Source: Rutpela maculata
Lineage: Eukaryota > Arthropoda > Insecta > Coleoptera > Cerambycidae
Reading direction: 5' to 3'
Length of the DNA stretch: 64,000 bases
Assembly: GCA_936432065.2 (NCBI GenBank)
Contig: OW386293.2
Location: 63,324,265-63,388,264 of the forward strand
In this document: positions 1 through 14,100 of the stretch, one piece after another
Numbering within the stretch: the stretch's first letter is position 1
Layout of the letters: each line of letters opens with the position of its first letter
Notes under the pieces: model-generated
Databases searched by the model: none
Seen by the model: only the letters and a program-made list of their open reading frames with translations
Told to the model about the DNA's origin: nothing
Position numbers and translations under genes: made by a program

Positions 1-89
1 GTTTGAAAATTTATCTGAGGTTTGAGCAAATTAGCATGGGTTTGAAGAAATTAGGATGGGTTTGATGAAACCGAACGAAAATTTATGTG
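1..89 (+). repeat. Basic 89-bp monomer (type A) built from about 20-bp subunits
   Basis: The monomer divides into subunits of 19, 19, 20 and 31 bp, each starting GTTTGA or GGTTTGA. The last one is a normal subunit start followed by the CCGAACG segment, which carries two CpG sites 5 bp apart. The subunits share clear ancestry, so the monomer probably grew from a simple repeat of about 20 bp that was amplified and diverged, then amplified again as a block. Confidence 0.9.
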
Positions 90-178
90 GTTTGAAAATT
101 TATGTGAGGTTTGACATATTTAGCATGGGTTTGACGAAATTAGGATGGGTTTGATGAAACCGAACGAAAATTTATGTG

Positions 179-287
179 GTTTGAAAATTTACCTGAGGTT
201 TGAGCAATTTAGCATGGGTTTGAAGAAATTAGGATGGGTTTGATGAAATTAGGATGGGTTTGATGAATCCGAACGAAAATTTATGAG
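179..287 (+). repeat. 109-bp monomer variant (type C) with one extra 20-bp subunit
   Basis: This monomer matches the 89-bp type but contains the GGGTTTGATGAAATTAGGAT subunit in addition to the GAAG form, so two near-identical 20-mers lie side by side. The length gain of exactly one subunit shows that slippage or unequal exchange at the 20-bp level was still active after the monomer formed. It has the AATCCGAACG tail; the otherwise equal C' form (AAACCG tail) holds the seventh place in the 845-bp unit. Confidence 0.88.
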
Positions 288-2088
288 GTTTGAAAATTTA
301 TCTGAGGTTTGAGCAAATTAGCATGGGTTTGAAGAAATTAGGATGGGTTTGATGAAACCGAACGAAAATTAATGTGGTTTGAAAATTTATGTGAGGTTTG
401 AGCAATTTAGCATGGGTTTGAAGAAATTAGGATGGGTTTGATGAAACCGAACGAAAATTTATGTGAGGTTTGAAAATTTATGTGAGGTTTGACATATTTA
501 GCATGGGTTTGACGAAATTAGGATGGGTTTGATGAAACCGAACGAAAATTTATGTGGTTTGAAAATTTACCTGAGGTTTGAGCAATTTAGCATGGGTTTG
601 AAGAAATTAGGATGGGTTTGATGAAATTAGGATGGGTTTGATGAAACCGAACGAAAATTTATGTGGTTTGAAAATTTATGTGAGGTTTGAGCAATTTAGC
701 ATGGGTTTGAAGAAATTAGGATGGGTTTGATGAAACCGAACGAAAATTTATGTGAGGTTTGAAAATTTATGTGAGGTTTGACAAAATTAGCATGGGTTTG
801 ACGAAATTAGGATGGGTTTGATGAATCCGAACGAAAATTTATGAGGTTTGAAAATTTATCTGAGGTTTGAGCAAATTAGCATGGGTTTGAAGAAATTAGG
901 ATGGGTTTGATGAAACCGAACGAAAATTTATGTGGTTTGAAAATTTATGTGAGGTTTGACATATTTAGCATGGGTTTGACGAAATTAGGATGGGTTTGAT
1001 GAAACCGAACGAAAATTTATGTGGTTTGAAAATTTACCTGAGGTTTGAGCAATTTAGCATGGGTTTGAAGAAATTAGGATGGGTTTGATGAAATTAGGAT
1101 GGGTTTGATGAATCCGAACGAAAATTTATGAGGTTTGAAAATTTATCTGAGGTTTGAGCAAATTAGCATGGGTTTGAAGAAATTAGGATGGGTTTGATGA
1201 AACCGAACGAAAATTTATGTGGTTTGAAAATTTATGTGAGGTTTGAGCAATTTAGCATGGGTTTGAAGAAATTAGGATGGGTTTGATGAAACCGAACGAA
1301 AATTTATGTGAGGTTTGAAAATTTATGTGAGGTTTGACATATTTAGCATGGGTTTGACGAAATTAGGATGGGTTTGATGAAACCGAACGAAAATTTATGT
1401 GGTTTGAAAATTTACCTGAGGTTTGAGCAATTTAGCATGGGTTTGAAGAAATTAGGATGGGTTTGATGAAATTAGGATGGGTTTGATGAAACCGAACGAA
1501 AATTTATGTGGTTTGAAAATTTATGTGAGGTTTGAGCAATTTAGCATGGGTTTGAAGAAATTAGGATGGGTTTGATGAAATTAGGATGGGTTTGATGAAT
1601 CCGAACGAAAATTTATGAGGTTTGAAAATTTATCTGAGGTTTGAGCAAATTAGCATGGGTTTGAAGAAATTAGGATGGGTTTGATGAAACCGAACGAAAA
1701 TTTATGTGGTTTGAAAATTTATGTGAGGTTTGAGCAATTTAGCATGGGTTTGAAGAAATTAGGATGGGTTTGATGAAACCGAACGAAAATTTATGTGAGG
1801 TTTGAAAATTTATGTGAGGTTTGACATATTTAGCATGGGTTTGACGAAATTAGGATGGGTTTGATGAAACCGAACGAAAATTTATGTGGTTTGAAAATTT
1901 ACCTGAGGTTTGAGCAATTTAGCATGGGTTTGAAGAAATTAGGATGGGTTTGATGAAATTAGGATGGGTTTGATGAAACCGAACGAAAATTTATGTGGTT
2001 TGAAAATTTATGTGAGGTTTGAGCAATTTAGCATGGGTTTGAAGAAATTAGGATGGGTTTGATGAAACCGAACGAAAATTTATGTGAG

Positions 2089-2158
2089 GTTTGACATATT
2101 TAGCGTGGGTTTGACGAAATTAGGATGGGTTTGATGAAACCGAACGAAAATTTATGTG
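2089..2158 (+). repeat. 70-bp short monomer marked by TTTAGCGTGG
   Basis: The first 19-bp subunit is missing, so a D monomer runs directly into GTTTGACATATTTAG. The base change giving AGCGTG instead of AGCATG (at 2102) marks this copy. The same short monomer with the same variant recurs near 19066, 30406, 40194 and 43666. Five copies of a rare deletion plus substitution make it a useful tag for tracing the larger duplications. Confidence 0.85.
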
Positions 2159-5100
2159 GTTTGAAAATTTACCTGAGGTTTGAGCAATTTAGCATGGGTT
2201 TGAAGAAATTAGGATGGGTTTGATGAAACCGAACGAAAATTTATGTGAGGTTTGAAAATTTATGTGAGGTTTGACATATTTAGCATGGGTTTGACGAAAT
2301 TAGGATGGGTTTGATGAAACCGAACGAAAATTTATGTGGTTTGAAAATTTACCTGAGGTTTGAGCAATTTAGCATGGGTTTGAAGAAATTAGGATGGGTT
2401 TGATGAAATTAGGATGGGTTTGATGAAACCGAACGAAAATTTATGTGGTTTGAAAATTTATGTGAGGTTTGAGCAATTTAGCATGGGTTTGAAGAAATTA
2501 GGATGGGTTTGATGAAACCGAACGAAAATTTATGTGAGGTTTGAAAATTTATGTGAGGTTTGACAAAATTAGCATGGGTTTGACGAAATTAGGATGGGTT
2601 TGATGAATCCGAACGAAAATTTATGAGGTTTGAAAATTTATCTGAGGTTTGAGCAAATTAGCATGGGTTTGAAGAAATTAGGATGGGTTTGATGAAACCG
2701 AACGAAAATTTATGTGGTTTGAAAATTTATGTGAGGTTTGACATATTTAGCATGGGTTTGACGAAATTAGGATGGGTTTGATGAAACCGAACGAAAATTT
2801 ATGTGGTTTGAAAATTTACCTGAGGTTTGAGCAATTTAGCATGGGTTTGAAGAAATTAGGATGGGTTTGATGAAATTAGGATGGGTTTGATGAATCCGAA
2901 CGAAAATTTATGAGGTTTGAAAATTTATCTGAGGTTTGAGCAAATTAGCATGGGTTTGAAGAAATTGGGATGGGTTTGATGAAACCGAACGAAAATTTAT
3001 GTGGTTTGAAAATTTATGTGAGGTTTGAGCAATTTAGCATGGGTTTGAAGAAATTAGGATGGGTTTGATAAAACCGAACGAAAATTTATGTGAGGTTTGA
3101 AAATTTATGTGAGGTTTGACATATTTAGCATGGGTTTGACGAAATTAGGATGGGTTTGATGAAACCGAACGAAAATTTATGTGAGGTTTGAAAATTTATG
3201 TGAGGTTTGACAAAATTAGCATGGGTTTGACGAAATTAGGATGGGTTTGATGAATCCGAACGAAAATTTATGAGGTTTGAAAATTTATCTGAGGTTTGAG
3301 CAAATTAGCATGGGTTTGAAGAAATTAGGATGGGTTTGATGAAACCGAACGAAAATTTATGTGGTTTGAAAATTTATGTGAGGTTTGACATATTTAGCAT
3401 GGGTTTGACGAAATTAGGATGGGTTTGATGAAACCGAACGAAAATTTATGTGGTTTGAAAATTTACCTGAGGTTTGAGCAATTTAGCATGGGTTTGAAGA
3501 AATTAGGATGGGTTTGATGAAATTAGGATGGGTTTGATGAATCCGAACGAAAATTTATGAGGTTTGAAAATTTATCTGAGGTTTGAGCAAATTAGCATGG
3601 GTTTGAAGAAATTAGGATGGGTTTGATGAAACCGAACGAAAATTTATGTGGTTTGAAAATTTATGTGAGGTTTGAGCAATTTAGCATGGGTTTGAAGAAA
3701 TTAGGATGGGTTTGATAAAACCGAACGAAAATTTATGTGAGGTTTGAAAATTTATGTGAGGTTTGACATATTTAGCATGGGTTTGACGAAATTAGGATGG
3801 GTTTGATGAAACCGAACGAAAATTTATGTGGTTTGAAAATTTACCTGAGGTTTGAGCAATTTAGCATGGGTTTGAAGAAATTAGGATGGGTTTGATGAAA
3901 TTAGGATGGGTTTGATGAAACCGAACGAAAATTTATGTGGTTTGAAAATTTATGTGAGGTTTGAGCAATTTAGCATGGGTTTGAAGTAATTAGGATGGGT
4001 TTGATGAAACCGAACGAAAATTTATGTGAGGTTTGAAAATTTATGTGAGGTTTGACATATTTAGCATGGGTTTGACGAAATTAGGATGGGTTTGATGAAA
4101 CCGAACGAAAATTTATGTGGTTTGAAAATTTACCTGAGGTTTGAGCAATTTAGCATGGGTTTGAAGAAATTAGGATGGGTTTGATGAAATTAGGATGGGT
4201 TTGATGAAACCGAACGAAAATTTATGTGGTTTGAAAATTTATGTGAGGTTTGAGCAATTTAGCATGGGTTTGAAGAAATTAGGATGGGTTTGATGAAACC
4301 GAACGAAAATTTATGTGAGGTTTGAAAATTTATGTGAGGTTTGACAAAATTAGCATGGGTTTGACGAAATTAGGATGGGTTTGATGAATCCGAACGAAAA
4401 TTTATGAGGTTTGAAAATTTATCTGAGGTTTGAGCAAATTAGCATGGGTTTGAAGAAATTAGGATGGGTTTGATGAAACCGAACGAAAATTTATGTGGTT
4501 TGAAAATTTATGTGAGGTTTGACATATTTAGCATGGGTTTGACGAAATTAGGATGGGTTTGATGAAACCGAACGAAAATTTATGTGGTTTGAAAATTTAC
4601 CTGAGGTTTGAGCAATTTAGCATGGGTTTGAAGAAATTAGGATGGGTTTGATGAAATTAGGATGGGTTTGATGAATCCGAACGAAAATTTATGAGGTTTG
4701 AAAATTTATCTGAGGTTTGAGCAAATTAGCATGGGTTTGAAGAAATTAGGATGGGTTTGATGAAACCGAACGAAAATTTATGTGAGGTTTGTAAATTTAT
4801 GTGAGGTTTGACATATTTAGCATGGGTTTGACGAAATTAGGATGGGTTTGATGAAACCGAACGAAAATTTATGTGGTTTGAAAATTTACCTGAGGTTTGA
4901 GCAATTTAGCATGGGTTTGAAGAAATTAGGATGGGTTTGATGAAATTAGGATGGGTTTGATGAAACCGAACGAAAATTTATGTGGTTTGAAAATTTATGT
5001 GAGGTTTGAGCAATTTAGCATGGGTTTGAAGAAATTAGGATGGGTTTGATGAAACCGAACGAAAATTTATGTGAGGTTTGAAAATTTATGTGAGGTTTGA

Positions 5101-8100
5101 CAAAATTAGCATGGGTTTGACGAAATTAGGATGGGTTTGATGAATCCGAACGAAAACTTATGAGGTTTGAAAATTTATCTGAGGTTTGAGCAAATTAGCA
5201 TGGGTTTGAAGAAATTAGGATGGGTTTGATGAAACCGAACGAAAATTTATGTGGTTTGAAAATTTATGTGAGGTTTGACATATTTAGCATGGGTTTGACG
5301 AAATTAGGATGGGTTTGATGAAACCGAACGAAAATTTATGTGGTTTGAAAATTTACCTGAGGTTTGAGCAATTTAGCATGGGTTTGAAGAAATTAGGATG
5401 GGTTTGATGAAATTAGGATGGGTTTGATGAATCCGAACGAAAATTTATGAGGTTTGAAAATTTATCTGAGGTTTGAGCAAATTAGCATGGGTTTGAAGAA
5501 ATTAGGATGGGTTTGATGAAACCGAACGAAAATTTATGTGGTTTGAAAATTTATGTGAGGTTTGAGCAATTTAGCATGGGTTTGAAGAAATTAGGATGGG
5601 TTTGATGAAACCGAACGAAAATTTATGTGAGGTTTGAAAATTTATGTGAGGTTTGACATATTTAGCATGGGTTTGACGAAATTAGGATGGGTTTGATGAA
5701 ACCGAACGAAAATTTATGTGGTTTGAAAATTTACCTGAGGTTTGAGCAATTTAGCATGGGTTTGAAGAAATTAGGATGGGTTTGATGAAATTAGGATGGG
5801 TTTGATGAAACCGAACGAAAATTTATGTGGTTTGAAAATTTATGTGAGGTTTGAGCAATTTAGCATGGGTTTGAAGAAATTAGGATGGGTTTGATGAAAC
5901 CGAACGAAAATTTATGTGAGGTTTGAAAATTTATGTGAGGTTTGACAAAATTAGCATGGGTTTGACGAAATTAGGATGGGTTTGATGAATCCGAACGAAA
6001 ATTTATGAGGTTTGAAAATTTATCTGAGGTTTGAGCAAATTAGCATGGGTTTGAAGAAATTAGGATGGGTTTGATGAAACCGAACGAAAATTTATGTGGT
6101 TTGAAAATTTATGTGAGGTTTGACATATTTAGCATGGGTTTGACGAAATTAGGATGGGTTTGATGAAACCGAACGAAAATTTATGTGGTTTGAAAATTTA
6201 CCTGAGGTTTGAGCAATTTAGCATGGGTTTGAAGAAATTAGGATGGGTTTGATGAAATTAGGATGGGTTTGATGAATCCGAAAGAAAATTTATGAGGTTT
6301 GAAAATTTATCTGAGGTTTGAGCAAATTAGCATGGGTTTGAAGAAATTAGGATGGGTTTGAGAAACCGAACTAAAATTTATGTGGTTTGAAAATTTATGT
6401 GAGGTTTGAGCAATTTAGCATGGGTTTGAAGAAATTAGGATGGGTTTGATGAAACCGAACGAAAATTTATGTGAGGTTTGAAAATTTATGTGAGGTTTGA
6501 CATATTTAGCATGGGTTTGACGAAATTAGGATGGGTTTGATGAAACCGAACGAAAATTTATGTGGTTTGAAAATTTACCTGAGGTTTGAGCAATTTAGCA
6601 TGGGTTTGAAGAAATTAGGATGGGTTTGATGAAATTAGGATGGGTTTGATGAAACCGAACGAAAATTTATGTGGTTTGAAAATTTATGTGAGGTTTGAGC
6701 AATTTAGCATGGGTTTGAAGAAATTAGGATGGGTTTGATGAATCCGAACGAAAATTTATGAGGTTTGAAAATTTATCTGAGGTTTGAGCAAATTAGCATG
6801 GGTTTGAAGAAATTAGGATGGGTTTGATGAAACCGAACGAAAATTTATGTGGTTTGAAAATTTATGTGAGGTTTGAGCAATTTAGCATGGGTTTGAAGAA
6901 ATTAGGATGGGTTTGATGAAACCGAACGAAAATTTATGTGAGGTTTGAAAATTTATGTGAGGTTTGACATATTTAGCATGGGTTTGACGAAATTAGGATG
7001 GGTTTGATGAAACCGAACGAAAATTTATGTGGTTTGAAAATTTACCTGAGGTTTGAGCAATTTAGCATGGGTTTGAAGAAATTAGGATGGGTTTGATGAA
7101 ATTAGGATGGGTTTGATGAAACCGAACGAAAATTTATGTGGTTTGAAAATTTATGTGAGGTTTGAGCAATTTAGCATGGGTTTGAAGAAATTAGGATGGG
7201 TTTGATGAAACCGAACGAAAATTTATGTGAGGTTTGACATATTTAGCATGGGTTTGACGAAATTAGGATGGGTTTGATGAAACCGAACGAAAATTTATGT
7301 GGTTTGAAAATTTACCTGAGGTTTGAGCAATTTAGCATGGGTTTGAAGAAATTAGGATGGGTTTGATGAAATTAGGATGGGTTTGATGAAACCGAACGAA
7401 AATTTATGTGGTTTGAAAATTTATGTGAGGTTTGAGCAATTTAGCATGGGTTTGAAGAAATTAGGATGGGTTTGATGAAATTAGGATGGGTTTGATGAAT
7501 CCGAACGAAAATTTATGAGGTTTGAAAATTTATCTGAGGTTTGAGCAAATTAGCATGGGTTTGAAGAAATTAGGATGGGTTTGATGAAACCGAACGAAAA
7601 TTTATGTGAGGTTTGAAAATTTATGTGAGGTTTGACAAAATTAGCATGGGTTTGACGAAATTAGGATGGGTATCATGAATCCGAACGAAAATTTATGAGG
7701 TTTGAAAATTTATCTGAGGTTTGAGCAAATTAGCATGGGTTTGAAGAAATTAGGATGGGTTTGATGAAACCGAACGAAAATTTATGTGGTTTGAAAATTT
7801 ATGTGAGGTTTGACATATTTAGCATGGGTTTGACGAAATTAGGATGGGTTTGATGAAACCGAACGAAAATTTATGTGGTTTGAAAATTTACCTGAGGTTT
7901 AAGCAATTTAGCATGGGTTTGAAGAAATTAGGATGGGTTTGATGAAATTAGGATGGGTTTGATGAATCCGAACGAAAATTTATGAGGTTTGAAAATTTAT
8001 CTGAGGTTTGAGCAAATTAGCATGGGTTTGAAGAAATTAGGATGGGTTTGATGAAACCGAACGAAAATTTATGTGGTTTGAAAATTTATGTGAGGTTTGA

Positions 8101-11100
8101 GCAATTTAGCATGGGTTTGAAGAAATTAGGATGGGTTTGATGAAACCGAACGAAAATTTATGTGAGGTTTGAAAATTTATGTGAGGTTTGACATATTTAG
8201 CATGGGTTTGACGAAATTAGGATGGGTTTGATGAAACCGAACGAAAATTTATGTGGTTTGAAAATTTACCTGAGGTTTGAGCAATTTAGCATGGGTTTGA
8301 AGAAATTAGGATGGGTTTGATGAAATTAGGATGGGTTTGATGAAACCGAACGAAAATTTATGTGGTTTGAAAATTTATGTGAGGTTTGAGCAATTTAGCA
8401 TGGGTTTGAAGAAATTAGGATGGGTTTGATGAAATTAGGATGGGTTTGATGAATCCGAACGAAAATTTATGAGGTTTGAAAATTTATCTGAGGTTTGAGC
8501 AAATTAGCATGGGTTTGAAGAAATTAGGATGGGTTTGATGAAACCGAACGAAAATTTATGTGGTTTGAAAATTTATGTGAGGTTTGAGCAATTTAGCATG
8601 GGTTTGAAGAAATTAGGATGGGTTTGATGAAACCGAACGAAAATTTATGTGAGGTTTGGAAATTTATGTGAGGTTTGACATATTTAGCATGGGTTTGACG
8701 AAATTAGGATGGGTTTGATGAAACCGAACGAAAATTTATGTGGTTTGAAAATTTACCTGAGGTTTGAGCAATTTAGCATGGGTTTGAAGAAATTAGGATG
8801 GGTTTGATGAAATTAGGATGGGTTTGATGAAACCGAACGAAAATTTATGTGGTTTGAAAATTTATGTGAGGTTTGAGCAATTTAGCATGGGTTTGAAGAA
8901 ATTAGGATGGGTTTGATGAAACCGAACGAAAATTTATGTGAGGTTTGACATATTTAGCATGGGTTTGACGAAATTAGGATGGGTTTGATGAAACCGAACG
9001 AAAATTTATGTGGTTTGAAAATTTACCTGAGGATTGAGCAATTTAGCATGGGTTTGAAGAAATTAGGATGGGTTTGATGAAATTAGGATGGGTTTGATGA
9101 AACCGAACGAAAATTTATGTGGTTTGAAAATTTATGTGAGGTTTGAGCAATTTAGCATGGGTTTGAAGAAATTAGGATGGGTTTGATGAAATTAGGATGG
9201 GTTTGATGAATCCGAACGAAAATTTATGAGGTTTGAAAATTTATCTGAGGTTTGAGCAAATTAGCATGGGTTTGAAGAAATTAGAATGGGTTTGATGAAA
9301 CCGAACGAAAATTTATGTGGTTTGAAAATTTATGTGAGGTTTGAGCAATTTAGCATGGGTTTGAAGAAATTAGGATGGGTTTGATGAAACCGAACGAAAA
9401 TTTATGTGAGGTTTGAAAATTTATGTGAGGTTTGACATATTTAGCATGGGTTTGACGAAATTAGGATGGGTTTGATGAAACCGAACGAAAATTTATGTGG
9501 TTTGAAAATTTACCTGAGGTTTGAGCAATTTAGCATGGGTTTGAAGAAATTAGGATGGGTTTGATGAAATTAGGATGGGTTTGATGAAACCGAACGAAAA
9601 TTTATGTGGTTTGAAAATTTATGTGAGGTTTGAGCAATTTAGCATGGGTTTGAAGAAATTAGGATGGGTTTGATGAAACCGAACGAAAATTTATGTGAGG
9701 TTTGAAAATTTATGTGAGGTTTGACAAAATTAGCATGGGTTTGACGAAATTAGGATGGGTTTGATGAATCCGAACGAAAATTTATGAGGTTTGAAAATTT
9801 ATCTGAGGTTTGAGCAAATTAGCATGGGTTTGAAGAAATTAGGATGAGTTTGATGAAACCGAACGAAAATTTATGTGGTTTGAAAATTTATGTGAGGTTT
9901 GACATATTTAGCATGGGTTTGACGAAATTAGGATGGGTTTGATGAAACCGAACGAAAATTTATGTGGTTTGAAAATTTACCTGAGGTTTGAGCAATTTAG
10001 CATGGGTTTGAAGAAATTAGGATGGGTTTGATGAAATTAGGATGGGTTTGATGAATCCGAACGAAAATTTATGAGGTTTGAAAATTTATCTGAGGTTTGA
10101 GCAAATTAGCATGGGTTTGAAGAAATTAGGATGGGTTTGATGAAACCGAACGAAAATTTATGTGAGGTTTGTAAATTTATGTGAGGTTTGACATATTTAG
10201 CATGGGTTTGACGAAATTAGGATGGGTTTGATGAAACCGAACGAAAATTTATGTGGTTTGAAAATTTACCTGAGGTTTGAGCAATTTAGCATGGGTTTGA
10301 AGAAATTAGGATGGGTTTGATGAAATTAGGATGGGTTTGATGAAACCGAACGAAAATTTATGTGGTTTGAAAATTTATGTGAGGTTTGAGCAATTTAGCA
10401 TGGGTTTGAAGAAATTAGGATGGGTTTGATGAAACCGAACGAAAATTTATGTGAGGTTTGAAAATTTATGTGAGGTTTGACAAAATTAGCATGGGTTTGA
10501 CGAAATTAGGATGGGTTTGATGAATCCGAACGAAAACTTATGAGGTTTGAAAATTTATCTGAGGTTTGAGCAAATTAGCATGGGTTTGAAGAAATTAGGA
10601 TGGGTTTGATGAAACCGAACGAAAATTTATGTGGTTTGAAAATTTATGTGAGGTTTGACATATTTAGCATGGGTTTGACGAAATTAGGATGGGTTTGATG
10701 AAACCGAACGAAAATTTATGTGGTTTGAAAATTTACCTGAGGTTTGAGCAATTTAGCATGGGTTTGAAGAAATTAGGATGGGTTTGATGAAATTAGGATG
10801 GGTTTGATGAATCCGAACGAAAATTTATGAGGTTTGAAAATTTATCTGAGGTTTGAGCAAATTAGCATGGGTTTGAAGAAATTAGGATGGGTTTGATGAA
10901 ACCGAACGAAAATTTATGTGGTTTGAAAATTTATGTGAGGTTTGAGCAATTTAGCATGGGTTTGAAGAAATTAGGATGGGTTTGATGAAACCGAACGAAA
11001 ATTTATGTGAGGTTTGAAAATTTATGTGAGGTTTGACATATTTAGCATGGGTTTGACGAAATTAGGATGGGTTTGATGAAACCGAACGAAAATTTATGTG

Positions 11101-14100
11101 GTTTGAAAATTTACCTGAGGTTTGAGCAATTTAGCATGGGTTTGAAGAAATTAGGATGGGTTTGATGAAATTAGGATGGGTTTGATGAAACCGAACGAAA
11201 ATTTATGTGGTTTGAAAATTTATGTGAGGTTTGAGCAATTTAGCATGGGTTTGAAGAAATTAGGATGGGTTTGATGAAACCGAACGAAAATTTATGTGAG
11301 GTTTGAAAATTTATGTGAGGTTTGACAAAATTAGCATGGGTTTGACGAAATTAGGATGGGTTTGATGAATCCGAACGAAAATTTATGAGGTTTGAAAATT
11401 TATCTGAGGTTTGAGCAAATTAGCATGGGTTTGAAGAAATTAGGATGGGTTTGATGAAACCGAACGAAAATTTATGTGGTTTGAAAATTTATGTGAGGTT
11501 TGACATATTTAGCATGGGTTTGACGAAATTAGGATGGGTTTGATGAAACCGAACGAAAATTTATGTGGTTTGAAAATTTACCTGAGGTTTGAGCAATTTA
11601 GCATGGGTTTGAAGAAATTAGGATGGGTTTGATGAAATTAGGATGGGTTTGATGAATCCGAAAGAAAATTTATGAGGTTTGAAAATTTATCTGAGGTTTG
11701 AGCAAATTAGCATGGGTTTGAAGAAATTAGGATGGGTTTGAGAAACCGAACTAAAATTTATGTGGTTTGAAAATTTATGTGAGGTTTGAGCAATTTAGCA
11801 TGGGTTTGAAGAAATTAGGATGGGTTTGATGAAACCGAACGAAAATTTATGTGAGGTTTGAAAATTTATGTGAGGTTTGACATATTTAGCATGGGTTTGA
11901 CGAAATTAGGATGGGTTTGATGAAACCGAACGAAAATTTATGTGGTTTGAAAATTTACCTGAGGTTTGAGCAATTTAGCATGGGTTTGAAGAAATTAGGA
12001 TGGGTTTGATGAAATTAGGATGGGTTTGATGAAACCGAACGAAAATTTATGTGGTTTGAAAATTTATGTGAGGTTTGAGCAATTTAGCATGGGTTTGAAG
12101 AAATTAGGATGGGTTTGATGAATCCGAACGAAAATTTATGAGGTTTGAAAATTTATCTGAGGTTTGAGCAAATTAGCATGGGTTTGAAGAAATTAGGATG
12201 GGTTTGATGAAACCGAACGAAAATTTATGTGGTTTGAAAATTTATGTGAGGTTTGAGCAATTTAGCATGGGTTTGACGAAATTAGGATGGGTTTGATGAA
12301 ACCGAACGAAAATTTATGTGGTTTGAAAATTTACCTGAGGTTTGAGCAATTTAGCATGGGTTTGAAGAAATTAGGATGGGTTTGATGAAATTAGGATGGG
12401 TTTGATGAATCCGAACGAAAATTTATGAGGTTTGAAAATTTATCTGAGGTTTGAGCAAATTAGCATGGGTTTGAAGAAATTAGGATGGGTTTGATGAAAC
12501 CGAACGAAAATTTATGTGGTTTGAAAATTTATGTGAGGTTTGAGCAATTTAGCATGGGTTTGAAGAAATTAGGATGGGTTTGATGAAACCGAACTAAAAT
12601 TTATGTGAGGTTTGAAAATTTATGTGAGGTTTGACATATTTAGCATGGGTTTGACGAAATTAGGATGGGTTTGATGAAACCGAACGAAAATTTATGTGGT
12701 TTGAAAATTTACCTGAGGTTTGAGCAATTTAGCATGGGTTTGAAGAAATTAGGATGGGTTTGATGAAATTAGGATGGGTTTGATGAAACCGAACGAAAAT
12801 TTATGTGGTTTGAAAATTTATGTGAGGTTTGAGCAATTTAGCATGGGTTTGAAGAAATTAGGATGGGTTTGATGAAACCGAACGAAAATTTATGTGAGGT
12901 TTGAAAATTTATGTGAGGTTTGACAAAATTAGCATGGGTTTGACGAAATTAGGATGGGTTTGATGAATCCGAACGAAAATTTATGAGGTTTGAAAATTTA
13001 TCTGAGGTTTGAGCAAATTAGCATGGGTTTGAAGAAATTAGGATGGGTTTGATGAAACCGAACGAAAATTTATGTGGTTTGAAAATTTATGTGAGGTTTG
13101 ACATATTTAGCATGGGTTTGACGAAATTAGGATGGGTTTGATGAAACCGAACGAAAATTTATGTGGTTTGAAAATTTACCTGAGGTTTGAGCAATTTAGC
13201 ATGGGTTTGAAGAAATTAGGATGGGTTTGATGAAATTAGGATGGGTTTGATGAATCCGAAAGAAAATTTATGAGGTTTGAAAATTTATCTGAGGTTTGAG
13301 CAAATTAGCATGGGTTTGAAGAAATTAGGATGGGTTTGAGAAACCGAACTAAAATTTATGTGGTTTGAAAATTTATGTGAGGTTTGAGCAATTTAGCATG
13401 GGTTTGAAGAAATTAGGATGGGTTTGATGAAACCGAACGAAAATTTATGTGAGGTTTGAAAATTTATGTGAGGTTTGACATATTTAGCATGGGTTTGACG
13501 AAATTAGGATGGGTTTGATGAAACCGAACGAAAATTTATGTGGTTTGAAAATTTACCTGAGGTTTGAGCAATTTAGCATGGGTTTGAAGAAATTAGGATG
13601 GGTTTGATGAAATTAGGATGGGTTTGATGAAACCGAACGAAAATTTATGTGGTTTGAAAATTTATGTGAGGTTTGAGCAATTTAGCATGGGTTTGAAGAA
13701 ATTAGGATGGGTTTGATGAATCCGAACGAAAATTTATGAGGTTTGAAAATTTATCTGAGGTTTGAGCAAATTAGCATGGGTTTGAAGAAATTAGGATGGG
13801 TTTGATGAAACCGAACGAAAATTTATGTGGTTTGAAAATTTATGTGAGGTTTGAGCAATTTAGCATGGGTTTGAAGAAATTAGGATGGGTTTGATGAAAC
13901 CGAACGAAAATTTATGTGAGGTTTGAAAATTTATGTGAGGTTTGACATATTTAGCATGGGTTTGACGAAATTAGGATGGATTTGATGAAACCGAACGAAA
14001 ATTTATGTGGTTTGAAAATTTACCTGAGGTTTGAGCAATTTAGCATGGGTTTGAAGAAATTAGGATGGGTTTGATGAAATTAGGATGGGTTTGATGAAAC

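Larger units (their letters stand above)
1..845 (+). repeat. Prototype 845-bp higher-order repeat unit (nine monomers)
   Basis: Monomers can be told apart by their second and third subunits and by their tails. Their order here is A (1-89), B (90-178), C (179-287), A (288), D, E, C', D, F. Lengths are 89, 89, 109, 89, 91, 89, 109, 91 and 89 bp, which sum to 845. The same series restarts with A at 846, and B and C follow at 935 and 1024. A and C carry the TCTG or CCTG first-subunit variants, B and E carry GACATATTT, F carries GACAAAATT with an AATCCG tail. Later units depart from the prototype by merging monomers (for example a D/C hybrid at 1511-1619) or by using a short 70-bp monomer, as expected from unequal exchange. 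Confidence 0.93.
1..10157 (+). repeat. Large duplicated block, copy 1 (offset 28304 bp)
   Basis: Rare variants in this block all recur exactly 28304 bp downstream. The pairs are AATTAATG 367/28671, AGCGTG 2102/30406, ATTGGGA 2964/31268, GAAGTAAT 3983/32287, GTTTGT 4787/33091, AAAACTTA 5153/33457, CCGAAAG 6281/34585, GTAT near 7671/35975, GTTTAAG 7897/36201, GTTTGG 8654/36958, GGATTG 9031/37335 and TTAGAA 9281/37585. The constant offset means no net insertion or deletion over about 10 kb. The match stops near 10157, where copy 1 reads TTTATGTGAGGTTTGT and copy 2 keeps TTAATGTGG. The left limit lies at or beyond the window start. Confidence 0.88.
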
